From: Tillus elongatus
Lineage: Eukaryota > Arthropoda > Insecta > Coleoptera > Cleridae
Assembly: GCA_964006375.1 (NCBI GenBank)
Contig: OZ023265.1
Span: 114,221,084-114,285,083, forward strand
DNA length: 64,000 nt
Reading direction: 5' to 3'
In this document: positions 1-10,920 of the stretch, piece by piece
Position numbering within the stretch: position 1 is the first letter of the stretch
Layout of the letters: each line of letters begins with the position of its first letter
Position numbers and translations under genes: made by a program
Notes under the pieces: model-generated
Told to the model about the DNA's origin: nothing
Seen by the model: the letters and a program-made list of their open reading frames with translations, nothing else
Databases searched by the model: none

Positions 1-719
1 AGATGAGGATCGCAGACTCATGGACTTCTGTCTCCGTCGATCTCCAAAAAATATCAGACTGGGGAAGTAGAAATCTTGAACAATTCAACCCCACCAAATT
101 ACAGTCTTGCTTTCTTTCTCATAAGAGATACACAAGCCCTTGACCCATCACAATAAACAACCTAGTTATTCAAAGTAATGAGTCCTTTTCACTTGTTGGC
201 ATTTCTCGAAATCTCAATGGGCACCAACATGTCACATCAATTGCTGAAGCAGCTACTAAGAAATTAGGTTTCCTCTTCCGGGCTCGCAAATACTTTTCAC
301 CAGCTAATCTCTATACATTATATACACCCAAAGGCTGCCATCCCTTGCCCACCGACGTGCCGTTAATGACCTCTCTCTCTTTTATAGATATCTGCACGGG
401 CACTGCTCAGAGGAGCTTTCTTCCATAGTTCCTCCACCTGCTGCCCCCAGCAGATCTACCAGGGGAACAGAGCGAATGCACCCTTTTACTGTCCAGGTCA
501 CCGCACATAGAACACCTTGTTATGCCCGCTCTTTTGTCCCGAGGACTTTCACGTTGTGGAATTCCTTGCCAGCACATGCTTTTCCTTCTCCCTCGAACCT
601 CCAAACCTTCAAGTCCAGAATTAACAAGTTGTCTCTTTCCTCCTTGTCGACACCCACAGTACGATAGTATTTAGGCTGTAAGCCCTCGTTGTCTGTTGTA
701 GAAATAATAAAAGCGCAAC
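1..719 (+). pseudogene. 3' fragment of a Jockey/CR1-group LINE (copy A)
   Basis: This stretch aligns by eye with the better copies at 30963-33880 and 39268-40600. It carries the region after the reverse-transcriptase catalytic core and the C-terminal region, including MHPFTVQV, CYARSFVPRT and LWNSLPAH, then the shared 3' tail TTTAGGCTGTAAGCCCTCGT. The copy runs off the left edge of the window. It is broken: about 126 bp present at 33354-33480 is missing around position 329, the 'METGGSV'-equivalent region near the start is shortened by a few bases, and a stop lies near 427. It is a dead remnant. The family is clear from the copy-to-copy match, but the clade name is tentative. Confidence 0.85.
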
Positions 720-2084
720 GATATGATGACAATAAAAACTTTTGAAATGTGGACATGTCTAAATATGACTAAGATAATATACATTCATATAAATATACAT
801 AAAAGTCTGCCAAAAGAAAGTCGAAGGAAGATGCTTGATAAAATAAATTAAGTTAGGAAGGCTAAATTAATAACATATATTCTGAGACATTATATCTTTA
901 TGACATTATTTGAAAGACATATTTCTAAAAAAGAAAGTGTACGTTAACAGTAAATATTTTGGAAAGCCTGCAGTTCGGAAGCTGCAGTACAACGAAAATA
1001 GCTTATGGAGAAGACATGGCTGGAACGACAAGGCCACATCGCCTTTACGCTGTGAGTGTGATAATGTGTAAACAAGCTTTTCTTGATAAAATGTCTTAAT
1101 CCATAAAAACTGAGGTTTACCTACTGATTTGTTGATATAAATAATATGGTTTGCAAATAGAGTCGATTCTAAAAAGGAAATGTCACCGGTGGAATGATCG
1201 CTGAAATTTCTAATGCTTTTGTTATATTTTATATTTGTTTTTGAAGCCCACCAGAAAAATGCATTGCCACAAGTAGTTGCTCAAGTTGTTTATATAGTAT
1301 GGAATCTCACACGTCCGAAAAGCCAGGTATAAAGTCCCAGTGTATTTTATTGTTATTGCAATGTATCAATGCATCCCCCACCGTTAATGGCTGGTCGTGT
1401 GAAAAAAAGAGGCAGTTCGATTTTTTACCTGCATTACAGCGACTCCATTATTGAAACCCTATACAATATTATAATTAATGATAAAGAAGAAATGCTTAGC
1501 TTTAACACACAATTTATCTTGGGTGTGGCTATAAAATAAATAACAAAATATTATCAATGCTAACATAAAACAGCAATTAAAGAATGTACAGAGCACTGAT
1601 AATTCTTACTTTTTTTATAATCAGGAAGTAAAACTATCTGGTATTTGTATTTGCAAATTATACCAACCACTGAAACAAAAAGCTTCATATAATATTTGGG
1701 TAAAATAATGGAAACATTAGAAAAACAAAACGCCTTTATTTAAGGATCCAATTCGAACTGTTATCTGTAAGAATAGAAAGATGTATATTGTATTATATGT
1801 TGTCGGCATCAATGACTGCGCCCTTGAATCATTTTAAACCCGATTTTAGAATGTATTTACTACTATTTTGTTTTATATATTATGTTGGAATCAGGTCTTT
1901 TCACAATTATTTTTTCCTCATAATTATCATTCATATAGCTTACATGCTTATACATATGTACCTGCTAAATCATTATAACCATTAGCGAATAAAAAGCAAA
2001 AATTTACATACATATGAGGTTTGAAAAAACTGTATACATGGGCGCAAGTTAGGCGGACTAGAACTATAAGTTGTAGATCATTTC
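720..2084. other. AT-rich stretch without recognisable gene
   Basis: Only short random ORFs are present, for example a 65-codon hydrophobic one at 1788-1985 with no family features. No transposase or reverse-transcriptase motif was seen on either strand. Confidence 0.5.
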
Positions 2085-2130
2085 CATGAATATTCGCTAC
2101 CATAACGCACTGGCTGTGTCCAGACATTTT
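2085..2130 (+). repeat. Terminal motif of the TTCGCTACCATAACGCAC MITE family
   Basis: The sequence carries the diagnostic end TTCGCTACCATAACGCAC followed by a degenerate CTTGCTGCGTCC (here CTGGCTGTGTCC). The same end is found about twenty times in the window. Only one end was found here, so this is a fragment. Confidence 0.6.
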
Positions 2131-2426
2131 TATTTATTTTTTCCAATATGTGAAGAACGAGGACAACTAATTGAGGCCTATGGTGCCATATAGGCAACTT
2201 TTGAAACAATACTTTACAGGAGGCAACGGAAAACAAAGGTTAAGAACATGAAGGAGAAAAAAATGTCCTAAAATAACAGTCATAAAAAACCGCTTAACTA
2301 TATCATTATTATTATGTTAAGAGATTTATTTATTTATTTATTTATTAAAACTGCTCCATACAAGATATCGGAAATAGTCAAAACACAAAAAACAGCTTAT
2401 CAACTCTGAAACTTAAAATTTAAATA

Positions 2427-3276
2427 TTAGTACACAGAATAAAAAGAATGCTCTCTAAAAAACGATTTTAAAGCAAGCTTAAATTGCCTGAGGCTGCTCA
2501 AATTTTTAACGTTGTCAGGTAAATGATTATACAAGCGTATTGCAGTGTTGCGAGGTGCCCGATTAATCTGTTCGATCCTATAAGGGGGAACATACAAATC
2601 TTTAGCCTGTCTTGTTTCATACGCTGTAATATTACCGCAGGTACTAAAAATGGCAATCTTTTTTCTGACATAACAAAGCGCCTCAAGCATATATAGACAC
2701 GTCACTGTTAAAATGCCATACCGTATAAATAATGGTCAACAGTATGCGGAAGACGGCAGGACAAAATGGTTCGGACAATTCTCTTCTGCATCAACAGAAC
2801 CCTCCCCAGATGCACACAGCCACCCCAACACAGCAAACCATATGCCAGGAGACAGTTGACACTGCCATAGTATCATGTCAACAACGCCTGAGTACTCAAG
2901 GAATCGCGCAGCTGCAGCAACGCGTAATTCCTAGATGCAAGAGAGACCACCACATGGTCAACATGGACATGCCAAGATAAGTTAGAATCCAGATGGAGCC
3001 CCAAAAACTTTACAGACGCGCCCTGTCTTATTGAACCGTTATCACACCCACCGGAGAAAAAAGAAGCATTTCAGTCTTCTGCGTTTTAAGAACCAGACCA
3101 TTTATCGAGCACCAGGCTGACACCCGAGACACACACACACACATTAGCTGCAGCACCAAGCTCTTCAAAACTTTCTCCTGAGATTGCAGCAGTGGTGTCA
3201 TCTGCGTACAAAGTTAAGTGGTATTGTTGGAGATCATAAACAATATCGTTAAGAAAAATTGTAAACATAAACAAAA
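2427..3276 (-). pseudogene. CR1/Jockey-group LINE: end of RT domain and C-terminus
   Basis: Read on the minus strand, this is the downstream part of a reverse transcriptase. It has FLNDIVYDL and the catalytic box YADDTTA near 3200, then a region resembling KFLGLHLDS..LSWH, and a C-terminal block (YETRQ, LYVPPYR, IRLYNHLPD, FYSVY) typical of the end of such ORF2 proteins. Several frame changes separate the blocks. The upstream part lies at 4789-5118; the two are separated by a mobile insertion at 3277-4788. Read together, the two blocks make a continuous motif order (GVPQG, then GPVLF-like, then FLND, then YADD). Confidence 0.8.
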
Positions 3277-3294
3277 ATTTTAACAAAATGGAAA

Positions 3295-4297
3295 ACTGAC
3301 TCCAAAAAAATATATATTCTAAAACAAAAAATGCACTAAAAAGTAAAAAATAATTGCGTATTCTTCTGTCTACAACTTACAATCAACTTATTTTTTCCAC
3401 TCAATGTACGATCAATGCATTTACCACGCAAGAATGTAGGTACCCACTTAAACTTAACCTCTAACTCCACACATACCTATGACTAACAGACAATTATCAA
3501 AATATTTATTTAGAGTTCACCTAAGCAGAAAGTTTTAAATATATGTGTAGACTCCTTAAAAGACAATCAAATTATTAGGATCATATAATGTAAAATTATT
3601 GTTATTTTTGGAGTCGGTGTCAGCCAAGGAAATACAACAATATACCTTACATTAATAATACGAGAATACCTTATGAAACATACATATTTTACAAATGAAA
3701 TTTTATACAATATACTGTGACAATATCCTGGGACCTTGAAACGACAATATACCAATACCTAATTAAACCTTTTTACAAATGAATTTGCGTACGCGTTTGC
3801 CTCGCTCACTCGGCTATACCCCTCCAACCATTCTTCCGGGCGCGCGCGCGCAATCGACCCGCCCACGCTGCGTCCTTTGTCTATGTGTGTAAAGTGTGTA
3901 TGCCAATTGTTATATAGTAAGACATTTCAGGTTAAGTAGTTACAAACCCATCTCGGCTGATACCGACTCCAATAATAACAATAATTTTACATTATATGAT
4001 CCTAATAATTTGATTGTCTTTTAAGCAGTCTACACATACATTTAAAACTTTCTGCTTAGGTGAACTCTAAATACATATTTTGATAATTGTCTGTTAGTCA
4101 TAAATATGTGTGGAGTTAGAGGTTAAGTTTAAGTGGGTACCTACATTCTTGCGTGGTAAATGCATTGATCGTACATTGAGTGGAAAAAATAAGTTGATTG
4201 TAAGTTGTAGACAGAAGAATACGCAATTATTTTTTACTTTTTGGTGCATTTTTTGTTTTAGAATATTTTTTTGTATAGTCGGTTTCCCATTTTGTTA
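3295..4297. repeat. Foldback inverted repeat, arms about 340 bp
   Basis: The sequence at 3295-3628 reappears reverse-complemented at 3948-4297, with scattered mismatches. An example is GACAATCAAATTATTAGGAT near 3563 against its complement near 4000. The roughly 320-bp loop is unusually GC-rich for the window and holds a short (CG)n run at 3841-3850. The structure would fold into a long hairpin. Confidence 0.9.
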
Positions 4298-4382
4298 AAA
4301 TGTTTGTTTATTTCTTTATTTTCAGTGAGTCTGAAGCTTTATATCTGATTTAATTAGACGGAAGCGCAACGGTGTGATCCAC

Positions 4383-4740
4383 AACCATCGTCAATATAGT
4401 CGAAGTCAATTATATACGCATTATTAAGGATAACTCAAAAACTACTGGTTGGATCCTGATCACATTTATATGAGACCACACGAGAAGCACCAGCTTTCAA
4501 ATAAAAGAATAGTCATCAAAATCGGTTCACCTAGAAAAAAGTTCTGAGGTAACACACAAGAACATCATCAATGTAGTCGAAGTCAATTAAATACGCATTA
4601 TTAAGGATAACTAAAAAACTACTGGTCAGATCCTGATCACATTTATATGGGACCACATGAGAAGCACCAGCTTTCAAATAAAAAAAGAATCATCAAAAGC
4701 GGTTCACCTAGAAAAAAGTTATCAGGTAACACACATAAAA
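4383..4740. repeat. Two tandem copies of a ~178-bp unit
   Basis: The two units begin near AGTCGAAGTCAATT at 4398 and 4576. Each contains GGATCCTGATCACATTTATA-like sequence, GAGAAGCACCAGCTTTCAAA and GGTTCACCTAGAAAAAAGTT. They differ at scattered positions, so the duplication is not brand new. They form the outer part of the 3277-4788 element. Confidence 0.85.
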
Positions 4741-4788
4741 AAACATACAGTCGAATTGAGAACCTCCTCCTTTTTTTGAAGTCGGTTA

Positions 4789-5118
4789 AAAACAGGGCCT
4801 AATATTATGCTGCCTTGCGGCACGCCGCTCGACACGGCTGAAAATCCAGACATATAGTTCTTACCTGCCTGTCGTATCCTGACAGCCTGACTTATCCCAG
4901 ACAGGTAGCTTTTTAGCCATAAATATGCATTTCCTCTTGTGCCATAGTACTCAAATTTTTTCAATAAAAGGGAATGGTTGACCGCATCAAACGCTTTCAA
5001 AATGTCGAAGAACAACCCGGCGGATTTGGACCCACTGTTTATGTAATCCACGACTGTCAGGTAATTGCTAAGCACGGCATCCTGAGTTTACAGCTGCCTA
5101 CGAAAGCCAAATTGGCAC
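4789..5118 (-). pseudogene. CR1/Jockey-group LINE: RT fingers/palm fragment
   Basis: The minus-strand translation shows the RT block FFDILKAFDAVNHSLLLKKF (first catalytic aspartate), then LKSYLSG and SGVPQGS. It is preceded by QFGFR-like sequence at the right end. It is the upstream neighbour of 2427-3276, from which it is separated by the insertion at 3277-4788. A tempting longer reading frame runs from this fragment into the inserted element, but its tail is not LINE sequence. Confidence 0.8.
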
Positions 5119-5139
5119 GGAGACAGTAAATACAACATA

Positions 5140-5503
5140 TGTGTGTGTGTTTTTTTTTGTTTCTTTAACGTCTGTTTATTTCCGCTACTCTGGCCAATCA
5201 CCGTTGCCAGGGAGCAGTTTCACCTCACTCTCCTGGAAATTTTACCGAACCCCTGCCTTTTTGTAAGGACGATAGGGATATTTAACGTGCCCAACACCGC
5301 ATGGACACGGGACCGACGGCTTTACGCCCCCTCCCAAGGTCGAAACGTGCAGACATTCAACTTGCTCAAATACAATGCCACAAACTCGGTTGAGGTTACT
5401 TGTACAGTATGCACTGAAAAGTGAAAGGAGAACTTTGGGACAGAACCCAGTACCCTTCAGTTCAGAGGCACACGTTCTTACGACTAAACCACCGAGGCTC
5501 ATA
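5140..5503 (-). mobile_element. tRNA-derived SINE, copy 1
   Basis: On the minus strand the element begins GAGCCTCGGTGGTTTAGTCG, a Pol III A-box-like start. A degenerate B box (GGGTTCTGTCCC) follows about 50 bases later, then a body containing GTGTTGGGCACGTTAAA and a short A-rich/(CA)n tail. Two more copies, at 6741-7088 and 27886-28136, share the same head, body and order. The shared architecture and internal promoter boxes define a SINE family. Confidence 0.85.
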
Positions 5504-6740
5504 TATACAACATATATTTTTAATTACTTTTTTATACTTTACTTTATTTTTTAATTTTACTTATATGCACATTTGTGTAACAGGAGATATAATTGCCAGT
5601 CAATTTAAATTTATATTTTTATATTTTCTATTCGTTTGTCTAATAACACATACATTTTTATAGTTTTAGATTGCAAAACTTGTGTCAGGTTGAAGATGCA
5701 TCAAATTTTTTTCGTTTCAAATATTTTATTAATTAGGTTTTTATTACTTTCATACTCTAATAGAATATGTTCATTGCTCCCTTAACTACCACAAATACAA
5801 TTAGAGCTTTCTGATTGGTTCACCTTATATAAGTTAGCTGAGCTCAAGCAATGACAAAATGTCAATCTAGTTTTCATAAATGTGATTCTTTAAACCATGG
5901 TGGTTTTAGTGAAAGTGCTTCTAAATTTCTATAACATTGTCCTTTTGTCTTGGCTTTTTACGGGGGGTCTTATTTTCGTTGTAAATGTGGAGTATCTCAG
6001 TTATCATTAAAGGTAGAGACAAACGTTTTCGCAATACTGTGCTCGATTTTTATGAAACGAAAAATGGCAGTGACAGAAAAGTCTCCGCCTTCTTAGTTTC
6101 GTAGATACAGCGCGCTTTTGAAAAGTTTGTAATTTGGGACCCCACTTGTATTTTATTTATTTAACAAGATATCGAAAAGATTAAAACTGATTCTGGTAAA
6201 ACTTTTGCCGTAGAATAAAGCGGTATATTCAGATATTTTCAAAAAGTTTTAATTTTCGACAAAAATGTCAAAGTTTTTTTTTAAACAGGACTTCGACGAG
6301 CTTGAATTCTTTCATTATTTATTTTGATTTTACCATCATGTTCGTTCATAAATTTTTCTACAAATTTTTGTGAAGTAAGATACACGCATATTCTATTACT
6401 TGTAGTTTTCATTTAAATATGAGATTTGTTGGTTGTATTATGTTTGCCAATGGTATGAGATAATCTTTTAGTTTTGCTCCGTCTATTGCGGAAAATATAA
6501 TTGCTTAATTTTACGATAAAATGTTTTGTTGTATTAGTATGGTAGAATAGGTTTTGGTGGTACGCGTTTCCATCTGGGAGCTCCTGTAGTCAGAAGCCCC
6601 AGAAGCAGTTTTAGACATCTTAATAAATTTCAGGTACAACCCTGTCTATCTCGGAAGATAAATAGGTAAACCCATAACGTTCTCAAAAATAAGACGTCTG
6701 CTAATTAATGCAGTATAATATTCTAACTAATATATCAAAG
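5504..6740. other. Stretch without recognisable gene or repeat
   Basis: AT-rich sequence with only short, family-less ORFs. No internal repeats, transposase motifs or splice-supported coding blocks were recognised. Confidence 0.45.
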
Positions 6741-7088
6741 CCTCGGTGGTTCAGTGGCAAGAACGTGTGCCTCTGAACTGAAGGGTACTGGGTTCGATCA
6801 CAGGGTACTCCTTTCACTTTTTCAGTACATATTGTACAATTAACACCGACCGTGGCTGTGGCATAGTATTTGAGTTGAATGTCTGCACGTTCCGCCCTTC
6901 GGAGGGGGCTGAAATCCGTCGGCCCCGTGTCCATACGATGTTGGGCACGTTAAAGATCCCTACACTCCTTACAGAAAGACAGAGGTTAGGCAAAATTTCC
7001 AGGATAGTGAGGTAAAACTGCTCCCTGGCGTCGGTGATTGGCCTTAGTCGCGGAAATAGGTCGACGTTAAAGAAATAAAAACAGACAG
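6741..7088 (+). mobile_element. tRNA-derived SINE, copy 2
   Basis: This copy has the best-preserved head: CCTCGGTGGTTCAGTGGCAA gives a good A box (TGGTTCAGTGG) and GGTTCGATCA at 6791-6800 is a near-consensus B box. The body (GTTGGGCACGTTAAAGATCC) and 3' part (GCTCCCTGGCG..GGTGATTGGCC) match the copies at 5140-5503 and 27886-28136. It lies in the opposite orientation to the other two. Confidence 0.88.
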
Positions 7089-7421
7089 AACTCATATATC
7101 TATCTAATTGTATGGAATTATATTGTACTCACACTGTACTGTAAACCTGACACACCAGTGGATCAGTTAAGCACAATGTTTTAAATTATAACTCTGTAAT
7201 TCCGATACGATGGATTACTTATTAACTGTTAACTGAAAACACTGTACAAAATATAGGAGCGGCCTCACAAATCAAGATAAGATTATATCCCGTAAATAAA
7301 ATGTTTAAAGTTGTATTCACAAGTAGGTACTAATCCATAATACAGAAGAATTCAGATGTACATCATTCTCAAATGAACGTTATTCTTAATAACCTAAATC
7401 TTTTTTGAAACTTAATTAAGC

Positions 7422-8345
7422 ATGGCACATTTAAGTGCAACTGAGCGTATACAAATTTTATCTCTTGTTGGATTCGGTGATAAAACCAGAACACAGCAAG
7501 AAGTGTGCAATTTTGTTAATGTGAACTATCCAGACAGACGTACCAGCCAATCCCCTGTGAGTAAAATCGAGAAGAAATTCAGACATACTAGACATGTTAA
7601 ACGCATGCAAAATGCAGGGCGTCCTAAGAAAATTGATGAAGACGTAAAACTTGATATTTCATTAGGTGTGGGTGAAAATCCTCATGTTGCATGCATCTCG
7701 ATCAATTGCAGCAGATTATTAAATTTCTTAGCGAGTAGTATTACGTGCAATAAAATTAGAAAATCGCCATTCTTACAAAATGCAGCTGCTGCACGAACTT
7801 AATGAAGAGGACACTGACCGATGAATGCATTTTTGTGAAATAATGCAAGATTTACGCCACCGTAATCCAAACTTCATTCGCCAAATCTTTTTTTCGTACG
7901 AGGTATCATTTTGGCTAAATGTAGCAGTGAATAAACAAAATTGCAGGTATTAGAGTAGAGAAAATTATCACTGGATGACTGAAGCACATCTACAACACCC
8001 TCGTTAAGTTAATGTGTAGGCAGGAATAGTCCACGATAGAATCATAAGTTCTTTCTTCTTCGGCGAAACTCGCAGTGGGCAGCGATATCGTATTTTTTTC
8101 AGGAATGAGCGTATTCCTGCTCTTGCTGCATGTTTTTTTAAATGAAGATGATCCTGGTTTACCAAGTGGTGATATTTTGTTTCATCAAGACGGTGCACCT
8201 CCGTACTTTGCACGTCCTGTATAAAATGAGCCGAATTAGCCCTGACGTAATTCATTCGCAACGTACAAAAGGAATGTGTCAACAGATTTTCTTACTGCCA
8301 AGAAGTCGATGGATTGCATTTCGAACGTTATATTTAAAGGAAACA
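7422..8345 (+). pseudogene. Mariner/IS630-type transposase relic
   Basis: An open segment of 126 codons (7422-7802) begins MAHLSATERIQILSLVGFGD and has the N-terminal helix-turn-helix pattern (TRTQQEVCNFVN, SPVSKIEKKF, GRPKKID) of an insect IS630/mariner-type transposase. Downstream, in shifting frames, are a degenerate second-strand block (FSYEVSFWLN, where the family has SDEATF), WMTEAH, then QDGAPPYFARPV near 8190 and a C-terminal YCQEVDGLHFERY ending at about 8331. The block that should carry the third catalytic acidic residue (WPARSPDLxPLDF type) is deleted. Several stops make this copy inactive. Terminal inverted repeats were not identified. Confidence 0.85.
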
Positions 8346-8349
8346 ATAC

Positions 8350-9254
8350 TTTAATTTGCTGCATAAGAACCTTTTGTGATTGTTGTTATGAATAGAGTTT
8401 CTGTTTCCACTCTCTAAATGACTTTTATTCATAAATTGAACAATGTGGGGTATCAAAATTTTGATGTTGCCGTCTAGATAATTCAATGATCTACCAAAAT
8501 ATAAAAAGCGGGATTTCATTTAAAAAAAAACGTCGATGACCTCATATTTGAAAAGCAGGTGTGGGAGAACTGTAAATTTTATGCAAGAATGTGTATTTTC
8601 GAAAACTAGAGTTGACGTGTCCCGAGTATTTCGTCAAAACACAAATCACTTATGTCTTAAAGATGAAATTGCATAATTTTGCCGCTCACTATAATATATG
8701 CTATTAAACAAAGCGATATTTTAATAGATGGTAAAAATATTACCTTCATCAAAATATACATTAGTCCATCTACGTTTAAATTTATTTATTGGGTATTGGG
8801 TAAAAAGAAGATAGATAAACCATTTTTACCTACCTGCGTCAATAAAGGTATGAACTACAAAATATTAAAAACCGGAATTTCTTTAGATATTTCGTCTAAA
8901 AAAATGTGTAAGTTGCTTTTCAGTACCCGTTTTTATGTCTCTAAGCCTGAAATAGGACTCATGATAAGACATCCACAGATATACTATATTTATATTTTAG
9001 TTAACGCCCAACTTTAGTCTTCCTTTAGCTTTAAGCTGCACGATGTAACAGTATTGGGGTTACGTTACATTTAATTTAAACTCGTATGTAAAAATATCAA
9101 TATAAATATATGTAATATCCAAGCAACTCAGTAAATATATATGTTATTAAGCAAAGTGATTTTTCGATAGTTAGTAAAAGATATTTCCTCCAGCTAAGAA
9201 AACATTAGTCCAGGTACTTTTAGATTAATTTAATATGTATTAGCTGAAAAAGTC
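8350..9254. other. No gene recognised
   Basis: The 112-codon ORF at 8679-9017 is lysine/isoleucine rich with no recognisable domain. It could be chance in AT-rich DNA or part of an unknown repeat; AAACCATTTTTACCTACCTG near 8818 resembles 12107-12130 inside another repeat, which favours the latter. Confidence 0.4.
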
Positions 9255-9560
9255 TGGACGCAGCAAGTGCGTTATGGTAGTGAATTTTTATTTAAATGTT
9301 TTAAAATAGCAAATATGTGTTTTTAAATAAAGCAGCCATAAAATTTGGTTACCAGTATGACCTATATAGTAGAAACAGTGTACCATGTATTATCAAAATA
9401 ACTTTATTGTTTGAAAATGTACAAAACTTTTTCGAAAACAAACTTAAAGTGTTCCCGAAAAAACTAGTTTCCTGGCCAACGAAACTTATAGGTTAATAGC
9501 AAATTGAGATATTTGAAGCATTTAATAAAAATTCGCTACCATAATGCACTTTCTGCGTCC
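9255..9560. mobile_element. 306-bp MITE with GGACGCAGCAAGTGCGTTAT termini
   Basis: The left end GGACGCAGCAAGTGCGTTAT followed by GGTAGTGAATTTT is mirrored at the right end by AATTCGCTACCATAATGCAC followed by TTTCTGCGTCC. The interior (CCTATATAGTAGAAACAGTG, GGTTAATAGCAAATT) recurs in the copies at 41758-42047, 60213-60442 and 10921-11929. The terminal motif contains a small internal hairpin, CGCA-GCAAG-TGCG. There is no coding capacity, so a non-autonomous DNA element is the best reading. Confidence 0.8.
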
Positions 9561-9717
9561 CCAATTTCTTTTCTTACACACATGTATTAACATTTCGTGG
9601 TCGCAATTCAATACATTAAAGCTCAGTTCAGAACTGGCATGGACGGGGTGAATCCGACTATCTAATTAAAACAAAGCATTGTTTAATCTATTTAAACTGA
9701 GCAGATTTTAATAAAAA

Positions 9718-9970
9718 TTCGCTATCATAACGCACTTGCTGCGTCCCGAATTTCCTTTCGTACAAAAAATTCGATATGTTAAAGGTCAGCTCAGAACTGA
9801 CACGGACCGGTGGAATATGACTATCTAATTAAAAGAAAGGAACGTTTAATCTATTTGGACTGAGTAGAGTTTCCTGGCTAACGAACTTATGCAAGCCACT
9901 TGCAAAAGGAAGGTACTTATCAAATTTGATCGTCATCGGCCTATTATTTTTTGACTTATCGGTGTGACAC

Positions 9971-9972
<2 letters not shown>
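9718..9972. repeat. MITE-end fragment and composite-repeat half (minus orientation)
   Basis: Position 9718 onward has the ATTCGCTATCATAACGCACT end. Around 9870-9972 the reverse complement of the composite-repeat block (TTAGCCAGG..TCCTTTTGCAAGTGG type) runs into a (TA)n tract. Confidence 0.65.

Positions 9973-10044
<72 letters not shown>
9973..10044. repeat. (TA)n microsatellite
   Basis: Nearly pure TA repeats of about 70 bp at the junction between the two halves of a composite repeat. The YIYIYI-type reading frames through it are trivial translations. Confidence 0.97.
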
Positions 10045-10046
<2 letters not shown>

Positions 10047-10193
10047 ATATAAAGTCTGAAACCGACCGCTGATTTGGGTTCCAGGGGTCTTAAATGGCGC
10101 TCATTTGTAGAAATGTTTTCAAAATTCAAAATTCGCGTTTTCCTCATTAGTGTTTTTAGCGATTTTTTTTCAAATTCGCTAATGAGGAGATCT

Positions 10194-10195
<2 letters not shown>

Positions 10196-10278
<83 letters not shown>
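10196..10278. repeat. (TA)n microsatellite
   Basis: Pure TA repeats of about 80 bp, immediately followed by the composite-repeat block that begins CCGACCGATCTTGATCAAAT. Confidence 0.97.
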
Positions 10279-10281
<3 letters not shown>

Positions 10282-10905
10282 ACCGATCTTGATCAAATTT
10301 GGTGAGTACCTTCCTTTTGCTAGTGGCTTGGATAAGTTCGTTAGCCAGGAAAATCGGACCAGGTTTTCCCGGAAAATTTTGTATTTTCTTTCTAAAAAAA
10401 TTCATATCTCCGTAAATAACAAAGTAAGGGCAACCAAATTGGTACGCGTGTTTGCATTATAAATAGTGTACTCTGTACCAAGACTTACGTATCTAGCTTT
10501 AAAGACAACGAATTTATGGGCAGTTAAAGAAACAAATTTTGGAGTTTTCCTCAAAACGTCAAACTCGCAATTTTAAACGTTAAAATTAGCAATGTTTAGG
10601 CAAACAACGTGAAACAAATACAGATTTTGAAAAGAAAATGTTGCAAGAAGAGTGTTCTGCAAACCCTTAAGTTTCATATTCAACCGTCATTGCCCTTCAT
10701 TTTACTAAAATATTTAGAAAATATTTATTTCAAATAGACCCTCTCTTTGATGCTTTGGCTGTCAGTTTAGTTAAGTTGATGCTTTTTTGGATAATTATTT
10801 GTAGATTTAGTAAAGTTTATGGTTTAACGGTCTATAATTTTTTAGCTAATTTTCGTAGAACAAATTCCTTAATACATTTTTGCATTTTTTATCGAAATAT
10901 GATGC
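10279..10905 (+). repeat. Composite dispersed repeat, TA-flanked half
   Basis: Runs from the (TA)n tract through TTCCTTTTGCTAGTGGCTTG, GTTCGTTAGCCAGGAAAATC and CTCCGTAAATAACAAAGTAA to GGTTTAACGGTCTATAATTT. The same order of blocks recurs at 13350-13780, 38319-38830, 40846-41460, 59437-60060 and, inverted, at 43850-44567. It is non-coding. Confidence 0.85.
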
Positions 10906-10920
10906 GTTTATAAGAAAAAA

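Larger units (their letters stand above)
3277..4788. mobile_element. 1.5 kb non-autonomous element inserted in a LINE RT domain
   Basis: The flanking LINE reading frame is interrupted exactly between GPV and FMFTIFLND. Four A residues flank both sides (3273-3276 and 4789-4792), consistent with a 4-bp target duplication. Taking out 1512 bp plus one AAAA restores GPVLF in frame. The element contains a large inverted repeat (3295-3628 versus 3948-4297) and a tandem pair of about 178-bp units next to a CTCCTCCTTTTTTTGAAGTC end. I recall a similar end as an abundant arthropod, especially lepidopteran, repeat, but cannot check this. No ORF for a transposase was seen. Superfamily is unknown. Confidence 0.7.

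Noticed and set aside
4722..4797. C-terminal extension of the RT fragment ORF 4722-5075
   Set aside because: The tail after GPVF is encoded by the inserted element, not by the LINE.
8679..9017. 112-codon ORF as a gene
   Set aside because: Composition is that of AT-rich chance ORFs, and part of its DNA resembles a repeat near 12110.
9956..10405. Long ORFs rich in YIYIYI or HTHTHT at many TA and CA tracts
   Set aside because: They are translations of (TA)n or (CA)n microsatellites on both strands and carry no protein signal.
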